Shown here piece by piece: positions 22,531-38,460 of a stretch of 64,000 nt of DNA. The DNA is from Brachycybe producta (Eukaryota; Arthropoda; Diplopoda; Playtdesmida; Andrognathidae). A program made the position numbers and the translations under genes. The notes below the pieces were generated by a model that worked only from the letters and a program-made list of their open reading frames with translations, had not been told where the DNA came from and ran no database searches. Position 1 is the first letter of the stretch. Each line of letters opens with the position of its first letter. The stretch lies in the NCBI GenBank assembly GCA_036925085.1, contig JAUPFP010000030.1, positions 2,141,045-2,205,044 on the forward strand. The letters are read 5' to 3'.

Positions 22531-25500
22531 TCAAAATGGTAGTAGCGGTCGGCATTCTTTTATACAAGGTTCTTCGTTTACTTCGTCCATTTTGTCCGAA
22601 ATCCAATAAAACATTTCCATGTCAACTTTAATATACGAGTAAAGCGAAAAACTATTCTGTGTATTCCTATTATGCAACGGTGTCACTCCCGCTAGAACAT
22701 CATGCCTTTTGCACTCGTATACAAGCGGAGAACCTTCGTTTCTCTAACAAATTTACAAAAAATTAAATTCCAGTCAGTCGTCTTCAAAGTGTGATATAAA
22801 AAAAAACATTTCTTACAAGCATAAATCAAACTAATTATGCGTTTTTCGAGATCAACGAAATTGTTTAAGAGTCTATAGCTTTTACAATTGATAAGAGGGG
22901 AAGCCTCAAGTGTATGTACTTCATAACAATTAAAATTAATCTATAGTTGCCTCACGGTAAGATGAAACTTGTGATGTCAGGGGGAGCTGGCAAAAATTTG
23001 GTGTGTTCTTTTTCGGTCGAAATTATTTCGGTCGACAAGCCTCAGGGATTGGAGGGTAACAGTGACGTCAATAAAAAGTAATAGGGAGTGGTGAGGAGCA
23101 AAATAGTTAGCTTCGGTTCGGATAGGGGTTAGGTTAGGTTAGGGAGAAAGGGTTATATTTTTTTGGTAGCTCTTTCATTCACCACTCCCTATTACTTTTT
23201 ATTGACGTCGCTGTTAGCCTCCAATCCAATCCCTGAGGCTTGTCGACCGAAAAAATTTCGACCGAAAGAAATCGAAGAAATTGAAAGTGTTAGAAAATAG
23301 AAAAACTATTTATTATTTTTATATTAATATTTCTTAAAATAAACTTTTTATTGACTAACATAAAAAGCTTATTTTGAAAGATAACAACATCAAAATACAC
23401 ATAATTTGACATAAGTGATTGAGCTACTCTTCTAGTTTCTTAAAACATTCAAGTTTCTCCATATTTTGCTCCTGAAAAACAGAACAATCACCGTTCAATG
23501 GGCGTTTACACCATAAAAACCACCTTAAGTCTTGTTATGTGGTCTCCACGCTTTCCTTACCATACAGGGTCCTTTCCAAGTGCCCAAACAACCTGAACAA
23601 AATATTTTATTTCTATGCTGAAACGCACATTTGCAGTGTGGACGTTTAAAGATATGAACTTCGTTGTCACTAATTCTGAACGTGTTCTATGTATTAAAAA
23701 ATTCCATAAACACATTCATTAATTAATATTTAGGCCCTTGGAACACAGACCACTTTGTGACCACTTTTCAAAAGCACAATGAAGCAGGGTTGTCGTCAAA
23801 ACTGACCACTTTGAGTCTTTCCATAGAAAATACATTGCCTGTGACTTCACTTTGCAGCTTGTCGAAAAGTGGTCTGTGTGCCAAAATTAGACAAAATGAA
23901 CACAGAAGGACGTTTGTCTCTTACGTCTGTACGTGTAAGTGATATCTGTCGTCCAACTTTCCTGTCGGAAATAAACTTGGATTTGTGTGGTGGAAAACAC
24001 AATATCGTAGGACTACCATCTAGAGTAGGTGTTTCAACTAGTCTTAAAAGAGCGTAGTCATCATTTGGATAAGCAAAATTGGTGTATTCAATCGGAATAA
24101 ACAACGTTTCCACTTTGAAAAACTGTTCGTTTCCATAAAATTGGACCTGAATAGATTGTCGTTTCAAAAGATGACGTTCCCGTGCTGTCCTTCAAAAAGT
24201 AAGGGCCATTACAAAACTAGCAGCATTTTAGTGTTCAAGATGGACTGCAAAAAGTAGTCGCAAAAAACAAACAATGGTTATCCGTTGATTGACGATGTAT
24301 TGCTATGACAAGCGTACGGACTAGTACACACAAAGTGGCTTCTCGGCTAATTGACGAACTGCAGTCGCCAAACAGTGGTCGGATTCAAGCCACTGACGAT
24401 TGAGTTAATTCTGTCGCGTCTCTTCGACAAAAAAACAACAATTAATGTTTCCTCGCAAGAGTAAATTTCGTCTAAAACGACTACTGAGGCTGTTCCTTTC
24501 GTCTATTACGACAACATTTTGAAGTCAACTTGACCACATTAAGAACCACTTTCCAAACTACTGGAAGTCGATTCGTAGTCGGTTTGGCGACCACTTTTTA
24601 GAGTCCATCTCGACCACTAAAAAATCGCTCGTCTGAAGTTCATGACGGCCAATGACAGAAGAAGAAAAAACTAAAACGATTATGCTCTTACGATTGATGG
24701 AGATCGGACGCTGCACATAAAACATGTCGACGTCCAATGTGAGCTCCATTACCCTTAAAATTAAAATTGTTTAATGCACCACCTTCAGCTGTCCAAACAC
24801 TTGTCTGTATAGAAATATTTTCATTATTACATTTCATAATTTCAAAAGTTCATAAACCGAGAGCAAAAAAAAAAGTATCTACCATGTAGCCATAATCGTA
24901 GTTGTCACGCTCAGTAGGAACACGAGGATTCGTTTGGCCACAAGCGTCCTAAATTGGAATATTAAGAAAAAAATAGCCGAATTAAAAAACCAACACAAGT
25001 TTTAAAAATATTATTGGTAAAAAAAAAATACTGACACCACATTGTTCAGCTGGAGAAGGCTCCCAAAATAAATAATCATACCATACTCGTTCCGTTGCAC
25101 TCTAAACAACAACAGAAAATCAAACCAAATTAATGTATTTTTCAAGTGCAAACGCTTCGAAAACTCCTGTTATGTAGCTCATACATGATTAATTTTGGTT
25201 TGTGCAGTCCGGCTTATTAAAAATCCAGGATTGTTTCTCAAAATCGACACAGACGTTCAAATTCATTGCTGTCGATTTTTCTTTTGAAATTGTAGGTTGA
25301 GAAGACAATATTTTTTCTCTTTTTAATTTATTGCTCCTGACATTTTCAACATGTATGTGGGGCAATGCTATTTTTCCCCCACTTTTTTCTCATTTTCCCC
25401 ATCATAGAGAACGTTACGTTTTGAACAAATATTTTCGACCAAACATTGTTAACCATCCACCATATATAAGGTCGAAAAAATTACACAAAAATCTGGCAAA

Positions 25501-26532
25501 ATTACACTTTGGCTTTGAAAAGCCAAGATGGATAAGCCGATATTCATCATGTACAAGCAACTTTATTCTGTCTTTCATTAGCGAAACTTCAAACTAGAAA
25601 CTTGCCCGATCACTTAAGGTCTATATTCGTGTTGCTTAACTGTTTTTTTTTTTAATAAACCTTTTATATAAGTTTGAAAATGACCTAACTATTTTTTTTT
25701 AATTGATATGATGGAAGACCATTTCGGTCTATAATTTACAGAATCAAAAAAATTAAGTTTTTGTATTTATGGAGACCATTGTTGCAGACAAATTCTACAA
25801 TTCCGAGAATTGTAGCTATTATCATAATAGGCCTACTTATTACATACAAAAATATATAAAAATATTGGCTCGGAACCGCGGACAATCGGGAATCTGGTAA
25901 ACATTTTTATTTGCATAAAACGAAAAATTTTCAAACTTATTTTCCTTTTTTTTTATCTCATTTTGTATTTGGATAAAACTTAGAATGTTTAACAGTGCCG
26001 GCATTATTTATCGCACACCAGACAATTATAATAGTACTTTATTAAGAGTGAACTTCTTGTATTGACAAAAATAGCACATTTATAATAGAATTTCACTTGT
26101 AAAGTGACAACTGTTATAAATTTATATAAGAATAAAATGTTATGCAAAAGAAAAAAAATATTGGGCTTCACTCACCCCCAATAAAATTGTGGAATTGACT
26201 TCTTGTTTAGAACTTGTGACATGGTTCCAAGTGAAGCTTATGGCAATTACAATGTAGAACTGCAATAATAAATATTGAAAATATAAATCAGAAAGAAAAA
26301 GACATAATCAATGTTATGGCTAGACAAACAACGAAATTTATGAAACACGTCAGTTTAGAAAACACGAAAATGTGAATTAAAGTTTCAAGCGAAAAAAAAA
26401 GTTATCTCATAGGTGCCCTTGCCCAAATAACGAAACATTGCGTTTACGTTAGACGTTTAAATAAAATATGTTTCACAAAATGATTAAAAAATAAGCAATT
26501 CTTACCCATTGGAGCACGACAAACAGAAACAT
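22531..26532 (-). CDS. Secreted trypsin-fold serine protease homologue, catalytically dead
   Basis: Eight exons (minus): 26532-26506, 26259-26176, 25101-25036, 24948-24883, 24804-24692, 24189-23925, 23686-23561 and 22743-22531, giving 319 aa. The start MFLFVVLQWFYIVIAISF is a signal peptide split by the first intron. CG-rich pro-segment pieces (AEQCG, DACGQTNPRV) precede a chymotrypsin-like domain: GAHIGRRHVLCAAS aligns with the family's GALI..RHVLTAAHC, and DDYALLRL with D-I-A-L-L-K-L. The catalytic His is replaced by Ser114 and the Ser of GDSGGPLV by Glu252 (RNEGSPLV). The Asp (D163) remains. The fold is kept without the triad, as in known serine protease homologues used in immune cascades; a binding or regulatory role is inference. 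Exon 3's donor is the least certain (GGT|GTCAGT). Exon 1 is very short (27 nt). Confidence 0.85.
23011..23267. repeat. Foldback element with about 86-bp arms
   Basis: TTTCGGTCGAAATTATTTCG...CTCCCTATTACTTTTTATTG is mirrored almost base for base between 23011-23095 and 23182-23267. The loop contains TTAGGTTAGGTTAGG. It lies in the last intron of the protease homologue. Confidence 0.9.
23270..23530. repeat. Family A element beside the foldback
   Basis: TAAACTTTTTATTGACTAAC and GTGATTGAGCTACTCTTCTA mark the two halves. It directly abuts the 23011-23267 foldback, in the intron upstream of the last protease-homologue exon. Confidence 0.7.
23745..23882. repeat. Small palindrome ACACAGACCACTTT
   Basis: GGAACACAGACCACTTTGTG near 23748 is mirrored by GAAAAGTGGTCTGTGTG ending at about 23880. 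About 135 bp, in an intron of the protease homologue. Confidence 0.7.
24230..24650. repeat. Dispersed GACCACTTTTTGCAGTC-type element, copy 2
   Basis: It shares motif order with 4560-4960: CTGTTCCTTTCGTCTATTAC, CACTTTCCAAACTACTG and CGACCACTTTTTAGAGTC, then CTCGACCACTAAAAA. It is in the intron between the exons at 24189 and 24692. Confidence 0.6.
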
Positions 26533-28343
26533 CGATGCGAAATTGGGACTAACACTTGCAAGAAGGAAGTCGCCAACACCAGAAACACTTTTTCCATCAC
26601 ATGCACACATGTGCTTTCTGCATGATTTTAACTCGTTTTTTTGTACATACGTTCACGAAGTTTGAAATTAAATTATATCTCAATACTGTATGCAAATTTA
26701 AAGTGGTTTTACAAATATTTATTTTATTTTTGTCCTCCAAGATGGCGCGCCTCCATGGCTATTATGTTCTATTTGAAATTTTCATGCGAACGTTTTTCAG
26801 GAGAAACATTACATACAAAAACGTCTATAGAGCATTTGCCACTGCAGTAGCGTTGTAAGGTGGGGAAAAGCAAAATGAATATCTATGAAGACACCTTAAG
26901 ACTTTACTTTGTTTTTCTGTTATTGTAGCGAAACGTGAACATAAGAAAAACAAAACATCTGTGTCTGCATGTCGAACAGAAACTATTATTCAATTTCAAT
27001 CCATTTCATTAAAAACCTACAACACTTCAGCACATGCACCACAACGCCATAAACGAAACATTAAAAAAATGGCCTCGATTCAAACCAAATTACTGTATAC
27101 AAACTGTGTTTTAAGGTGGTTTTTAAGTGCAAATGGGGCCTCTCGAACTCTTTGATTATTCTGTCTTACCCGGTGCGAAATGAAGAGAAACTTTGAATGT
27201 GTTTTAGACACTAAAAAGGTAGCTCAATCATCCATGTTGACATCTTTTAAATAAGCTTTTTATTTGAGTCTGAAAATGCCGCCAACTTTAAGCAGACGAT
27301 ATTTTTTAATCTTTGTCTATAAAAAGTGTATTTTGAAATATATTAACATGAATTTACCCTTAAGTAATTGAGCTACCCTTTCAGTTTTTTTTTTAAAAAA
27401 ATTCTTATTTCTCTTAAGTTTGCTCCTGAAAGACAAACTAATCAAGAGTTCCAAATTCAGCTGTTCATAAACCATATTAAACAATAATTGAAGTTGCAAT
27501 CGCTTCTTGAATGGTGTGGCCAGATTTTTAAGGTTTTTTTGGTTCAATTTTACACCCTTTTGAATTATGCTAATTTTGCTTGACCAATGTTAAACGTCAT
27601 TGACCTCAACAAGGTCAATTTTGCTAACAACCGTTTGCTGTTCAGGCACATCTTTCAGCTTTAGGAAAACTTAATGTGTTCTTCAAGTATTAAAAGTAAT
27701 TTCATGATGTTACTAGAGCGATATGAGTAACTTTGAAAGCACAAAACTGACCACGTACCAACTAAACACGTACCAAACCTAACCTAATCTAACTCTGGAG
27801 TGTCTATGCTCTTAAAACCACAGACGAGTAATAATCATTAATATAACTGAAAATAGGTCCAACATTGACACATTTAATCACAATTATGACTACTAAATAT
27901 AATAATAACACAATAAACTGATTATAATTAAATTTGTTATTTATGTGACTTCGTTTTCCCCACTGTCGTTCTTTTTTTACTTTCTCCCCCTCTCTTTAAA
28001 AAGTAAATTTACATACATAATTGTCACGTATAATGTAAACAATTTTTTAAGGTGTTTTCAAGATGAAGTCTCGCAATTAATCAATGTAGTATATCTTAAA
28101 AGTGCAATTCCTTGCAGAAACGGATTCGAAATCTGGAAATGATGATGTAAAAAGTAAACATCGAAGAAATAAACCGAGAATTTTCTTCGGAAATGTTCAA
28201 AATTAGTAAGTGTGACTGAAACGAGAATTCGATAAAATTTTTATTATTATCTTAATGAGAAGATTAAATTAAATAAATACATCACCTCCATCATCTTGCA
28301 TATATATTTTTTTTAATTATCTCAAAGATTGAAAAATGAGGCA
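26533..28343. other. Intergenic: NMT 3' flank and protease-homologue 5' flank
   Basis: Contains a full family A element (27105-27480) and otherwise AT-rich sequence. Plus TTTATT at 28240-28245 is an AATAAA on the minus strand about 100 bp beyond the NMT stop and is the likely poly(A) signal. The plus-strand open frame at 26556-26858 has no support. Confidence 0.6.
27105..27480. repeat. Family A palindromic element, near-complete copy
   Basis: One of the best copies. It starts TTAAGGTGGTTTTTAAGTGC and ends GTTCATAAACCATATTAA, both on TTAA. The arms of about 170 bp carry GGTAGCTCAATCATC and AATTGAGCTACCCTTTCAG, and the centre TTTAAGCAGACGATATTT. Confidence 0.85.
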
Positions 28344-33420
<5,077 letters not shown>

Positions 33421-34336
33421 CTTGAAATCTGCAATAGGTTTACCAGTGTTGCCAACTATCAATTTATAAAAATACATTTGCTACCAATAATAAAATGTTA
33501 AAAGTGTAAAAAATGTATACTATTATTTCTAAATTAAACAGGGTTGTTCAAGTTCAAATGCTCTACACCTAATAATATTGGTAACATGTTTCACCATGCT
33601 TTCTGCATAATTCAATTTATACCTTGTTTTATGGAATTTTCAGTTGTATATCTGGCAACACTGAATAAAACCCAATTTTTACAGCGATTTATAAGAGTCT
33701 GATAATTCCTGACGTCACCGCTAAGTGATTTCTATGGAGATCTATCAAGGACAATATTAATAGCTATTCTGCAAACTTGATTTTAAAGCTTTTAACATTT
33801 ACTCAGAATAGTAACTTAACAAATAAGAAGACAATTAATCATTCACAGAAGCTAATAATTATTCTAAATTATTATGACCAATAATTTATAATTTGCATTA
33901 ATACAAAATATTTCACTTACGGGCCGCCATACATAACTCAATAACTGACCCTACACTTGTCATATGGCACCGGTCTCTTAAAAAATGCTGTGAAAAGACA
34001 GAGCTCCCTTGAATTTATAGCTTATCGCAGTAACGATAATATGGTCCAAACTCAAGAAGACAAGTAGCAATTGAACGTCAACTTGAACCCCCTGAACAGT
34101 TTCAACATAAAAAAAACGTTTTATTCAGCATCGTTTAGAAATAATTTTTCTATGTTAGAACGCTGCTCAGCAAGTTAAGTTAAAGTTCAAGCTGATAAGT
34201 TATATTCTTGAATTTGGGCCTATATCTTAAGCCTAGAAGTACCTTCAGGACCTACACATAATTCCATTCTAACACCCTATTTTTTTTACAAAAACACTCA
34301 CATGAAGAAAAATAATAATAAAGTTTATTACATAAT
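33421..34336. other. Intergenic: GTPBP10 3' flank and NMT 5' flank
   Basis: A minus-strand AATAAA (plus TTTATT, 34324-34329) lies 8-13 bp past the GTPBP10 stop. Just before the NMT ATG the minus strand reads CTATTGCAGATTTCAAG, which could be a 5'-UTR splice acceptor. Nothing else is recognised. Confidence 0.55.
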
Positions 34337-37207
34337 TCACAAAACTTTCCAACTGACATCTTTACGTGTCAAAACACCAAGATTTGAAATTTCTCGATGA
34401 ATATCATCAGATTTCATTTCGTTGTAGAAGTCTATCGTTTGTCTAAGCCTTTTCTGTATCGTGTCTACCGACTGCCCAGTTTTGGCTGTTATGGGAATCA
34501 CATCGTCAAAATTAATTAATTTATTTGGAATATATTCTTTCGGCCACGATTTAACTATATCTAGAACAAAAATTAAAATTAAATTTTAAAAAATAACAAC
34601 ATCTTCAAATTATTCAATTAAAGTGGTTTTAAAATGTAAACGTCTTGCGAACTCTGATTATCCTGTCTTTCAGGAGTAAAATGAAGAAAAAATAAGGTTT
34701 AGAAACTAGAATTGGTACTCAATCACTCAAAGATATTTTCAAGTTGATAACTTTCAAAATAAGTTTTTTGAAGTCAGTTTTAAAATAGGCCCTACTTTAA
34801 ACAAATGATATTTTTTAAATTTTTTATTTATGATAGAACTATACTTTAATTTCTAAAACACTTTCTAGTTTTTCTAAATTTTTCTCCTGAAAGATAGAAT
34901 AATTAGAGTTAGAAAATCAGCTGTTGATAAACCATTTTAAATTCTATTCAAACCTTTTATATTTTTCAAATCTTCTAAAAGTTTAGGAAAACTTTTTTCT
35001 GCATCCTTTGAATCCATTTTATTGACAGCTAAAATGGCAGGTTTCTCCACTAGTTCCTCACGATACAGTTCCAATTCCTTCAATATAGAAAATTAACAAA
35101 TTTAAACGAGAAACCAATTAAAACGTCCAATAAATAATCAAAATAACAAACCTTGTTTAATAAAACGATAGTTTCCAAAACGGAACGTGGCTTCGTCTTA
35201 GGACTCAACTGAAATCCATTTATGTCGACCACAAAAAGTAAAGTTTTAGTTCTTTCGACATGTTTTAGAAACTTATATCCCAATCCTATGTTAACGTGAG
35301 CTCCTTCGATCAAACCCGGCAAATCGGCAACGCTTATCTAAAAAAAAAACGAGAACAGCTTCGTATAAAAGGAAGTATTTCGATAACAATACTGTTGGTA
35401 CGATTCGCACCTGTCTAAAATCGTCGTACACTATAACACCGATTTCTGGAGAAAGAGTCGTAACTGAATTCGAAACAAATAATAAACGCATTAAGATTGT
35501 TTTCAACCAGCTGGTAGCTTCAGTTATTCTGCGTTTTAGATGCAATCTGAAGACTAAAGACACAATTTGAAAGTTTGTTTTAGAAACTAAAATAGTAAAT
35601 GAACAGTTTATGAACAACTGATTTTCAAACCCTGGTTATTCTGCAAGAAATTGAAAGTGTGTTGATATCTTCTATAATAAACTTTATACAGAAAAGAAAT
35701 GAAAATATATCCACAACTTAAAAGTTGGATCAATTTCAAACTGACATAAAAAGTTTATTTTAAAAGATATAAATATAAAATTACCCTTAAGTGATTGAGC
35801 TACCCTTCTGGTTTCTAAAACGCTTTGAAGTTCCGTTCCTAAAAGACAGAATAACCAGAGCTTGAGGAGTATTTATGAATTAAAATTCCCAAATTAGCCC
35901 GAATTGAACGCGACCTATTAATTTGTCATCAAAAATTACAAAAAAAAAGACAAAAAAACATCACATTACACTTCAGGCTAATACAATAAATTAAATGTGA
36001 TTGAGTAACCATTCTAGTTTATAGCACACTTTCAAGTTTCTCTTATTTTTGCTCTTAAAAGCCAGGATAATCAAGAGTTTGAGGGTCGTTTACACTGTTA
36101 AAAGTGATCTTAACAACAAAAATGACGTCAATTACGATCATACAAGGATAACTGGCGATTTTGGGCCTTGCTTTAGATAACGCATTCAGTAAAGTTGATT
36201 TTCCAGCATTTGGAAACCTTAAAAAACATCGAAAAACAAAAAACGTTACAAACAAATATAGAAAAAATCCTTTCATATCATATACCCAACAAGTCCTACA
36301 TCGGCGATGAGCTTCAAATCGAGCCTAATCGAATGCGACTGTCCGAGCTGTCCGTTAAACTGATTATCGACGTTTCCACCACGTCCACCTTTTGCTACGA
36401 GAACACGGTCTCCTTCGGCATCCAAATTACCTTTAAAACCAACGTTAAAACACCTTATACAAACAAAACCTGAATAAGCCGAAAATAACCTAAAACGTGT
36501 CCATGATCCGCATAGATCGTGATTCCAGTCGGACACTCGAACACCAAATCCTTTCCCTGTACACCCAAGATCCTGTGAGCCCTCGGAGAACGAAAATCAA
36601 AACAGATTATTATGATAAGTCCTTTTTTTAATTTCGTTAATTGTTATTATCTCGTACTGACTGTTACCACCGACACCACCGATCAGCCGTCTCGTCGGAT
36701 TCCTCGTCGATATCATCTGTAGCGTAACTTCGTCCTTTGCTTCGATGTAAACATCGCCTCCTTTGCCACCGATGCCTCCGAATTTAGGATATCCCATACC
36801 GCCAGAACCTCCCTTTACGAAAAGACGTAAACTGTCGATGAACGGTCTCTTTGAACTGCTGCGGCGAACCTTCAAATATAAATGCAGACAAATTTATAAT
36901 TCATTAAGATCGTTCATTATGAACAGTTGATTTTCTGAACTCTGGATATTCTGTCTTCCAGAAGAGCAATAATGTTTTAGAAACTAGAAGGGTAGCTCAA
37001 TATCATGCACAAAATAAACGTTTATTCGAAAGATATCAACGTATCCTCAAGTAATCGAGGTAACTTTCTAGTTTTTAAAACACATTCAAGTTTCTCGTCA
37101 TTTTGCACCTGAAAGACAGAATAATGAGAAAATAAAAACCTTAATGAATTGATGCAACGTTTGCTTACATATTTGGACGCATGCAACACTAAACACAATC
37201 GAACCAT
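34337..37207 (-). CDS. GTPBP10: Obg-family GTP-binding protein 10 (mitochondrial), complete
   Basis: An Obg/CgtA-class GTPase; the animal protein assists assembly of the mitochondrial large ribosomal subunit. Nine exons (minus): 37207-37169, 36869-36658, 36581-36490, 36430-36286, 36217-36144, 35463-35411, 35337-35152, 35077-34954 and 34560-34337, giving 382 aa (human 387). The Gly-rich Obg fold is at about 25-150 ([28 protein letters not shown]). The G domain has G1 GFPNAGKST (163-171), G2 FTT after SYP, G3 DLPG (210-213), G4 NKMD (286-289) and G5 TAK (333-335). [15 protein letters not shown] and [13 protein letters not shown] fit GTPBP10 better than MTG2. The N-terminus is short and basic, consistent with mitochondrial import. 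The exon-3 acceptor (CCGAG|GGC) has a weak pyrimidine tract but is the only one that keeps phase. Confidence 0.95.
34620..34940. repeat. Family A element in a GTPBP10 intron (34561-34953)
   Basis: Starts TTAAAGTGGTTTTAAAATG and ends GATAAACCATTTTAA, so both termini are at TTAA. It fills almost the whole intron. Confidence 0.82.
35530..35870. repeat. Family A element(s) in a GTPBP10 intron (35464-36143)
   Basis: Two overlapping degraded copies: GTGATTGAGCTACCCTTCTG at about 35793, and a second right end at about 36000-36100 (GTAACCATTCTAGTTTATAG, AGAGTTTGAGGGTCGTTTAC). Confidence 0.65.
36910..37130. repeat. Family A element in GTPBP10 intron 1
   Basis: TCTGGATATTCTGTCTTCCAG, AGAAGGGTAGCTCAATATCA and, inverted, TCGAGGTAACTTTCTAGTTT. 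A short copy with a deleted centre. Confidence 0.7.
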
Positions 37208-38460
37208 TGTTAAAATAATAATATTATATTTGCATATTTCACTTGCGTTTCTTCAATTTCATTGAATATAAGCGTGGTACACTTCAAATAGATAAAAGTG
37301 GGGTGAACCAAGATGGCGTTTAAAAAGCAAATACTGTATTATATATTCTTATAATACAGTATTTGTTCATAGTATTGCATGAAAAATGCCTTTCTATGTT
37401 AAGTATATGGGAAGGGTGAGAGGTGCTAGGATTTTTATTTTCTATTTAAAAACTAGAAGGTACACCGTAATTTCCTTTTAGAATTACGTTCATAGATATA
37501 TTTTCTTGTTTATTTTAAAATTTCATTCATTTCTACACAATTTTCTTAATTTTTATAAAATATTTCGTGTTTCGATGTTTTCATGTTAAGTGTATGGGGA
37601 TGTTGAGGTGCAAGGTTTTTAATTTTCTATTTAAAAACTAGAAGGTACACCGAAACTTCCTTTTAAAGTTATGCTTGTAGATGTATTTTCTAGTTTATTT
37701 TGAAATTCTATTCATTTCTACAGAGCTGTTTAATTTTTATAAAATAATTTTTGTTTCAATCTTCTCACGTTGTGTATTAGGTGCTAGGATTTTCATTTTC
37801 TATTTTAAAATAGAAAATACACAGAACTTTCATATTAGGGTAGTTTGTAAATATTCTTTTTTTAGTTTCTTATTAAAATTCCATTTCTTTCTACTGAGTT
37901 GTTTTATCTTGTATTAAGCGATGGGGAGGTCAAGGTGCTCGGAAAATACAATCAGGAGCTTCATTTATTCTTCCAGTTTCACTTGCATCTTTAAATTCTT
38001 TCTTGTTACTACAGCGGTGAAAAAAACTTTTTGAATATTTGTAATAAAGTTTAAGACATTTTTTTCTCAAAAGGAACAATAATAATAGCATTTAAAAGTT
38101 GTTGAACTTAAATAATAATAATAAAAAAGGCACAAAAAGCCTATATTTTTTATCTCACAGACCAATTTTACTTAATTTCTAAATTATAAATATATTAATT
38201 AAATTACAAGAATTTATTTATCGAAAACAAAAATTCTACGTATATTTTCTCTGCTTTTAACAGAGTACAATTTTTTAAAACACAATAAGAAAAACATACA
38301 ACAAAAACACTCGATGTGCATAGGCTCTATTCAAAGTTGTCATTTTTATGGTAAATGTTCCAAACACTCAACATTAGCCTCAATAAAATATCAACAATTG
38401 CGACTTATGGCAACTCTTAATGGTGTGCGTGCACAAGAAACTAAGTAAATCATACACAAA
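37208..38460. other. Intergenic: zinc-finger 3' flank and GTPBP10 5' flank
   Basis: Three imperfect direct repeats of about 190 bp (TATTTAAAAACTAGAAGGTACACCG at about 37441, 37625 and, decayed, 37800; TTCATTTCTACA in each). A minus-strand AATAAA is at 38213-38218, about 245 bp past the zinc-finger stop. No coding content. Confidence 0.6.

Noticed and set aside
23120-23145. TTAGG repeats as a telomeric or interstitial telomere site
   Set aside because: Only three units, in the loop of a foldback; too short to claim telomeric origin.
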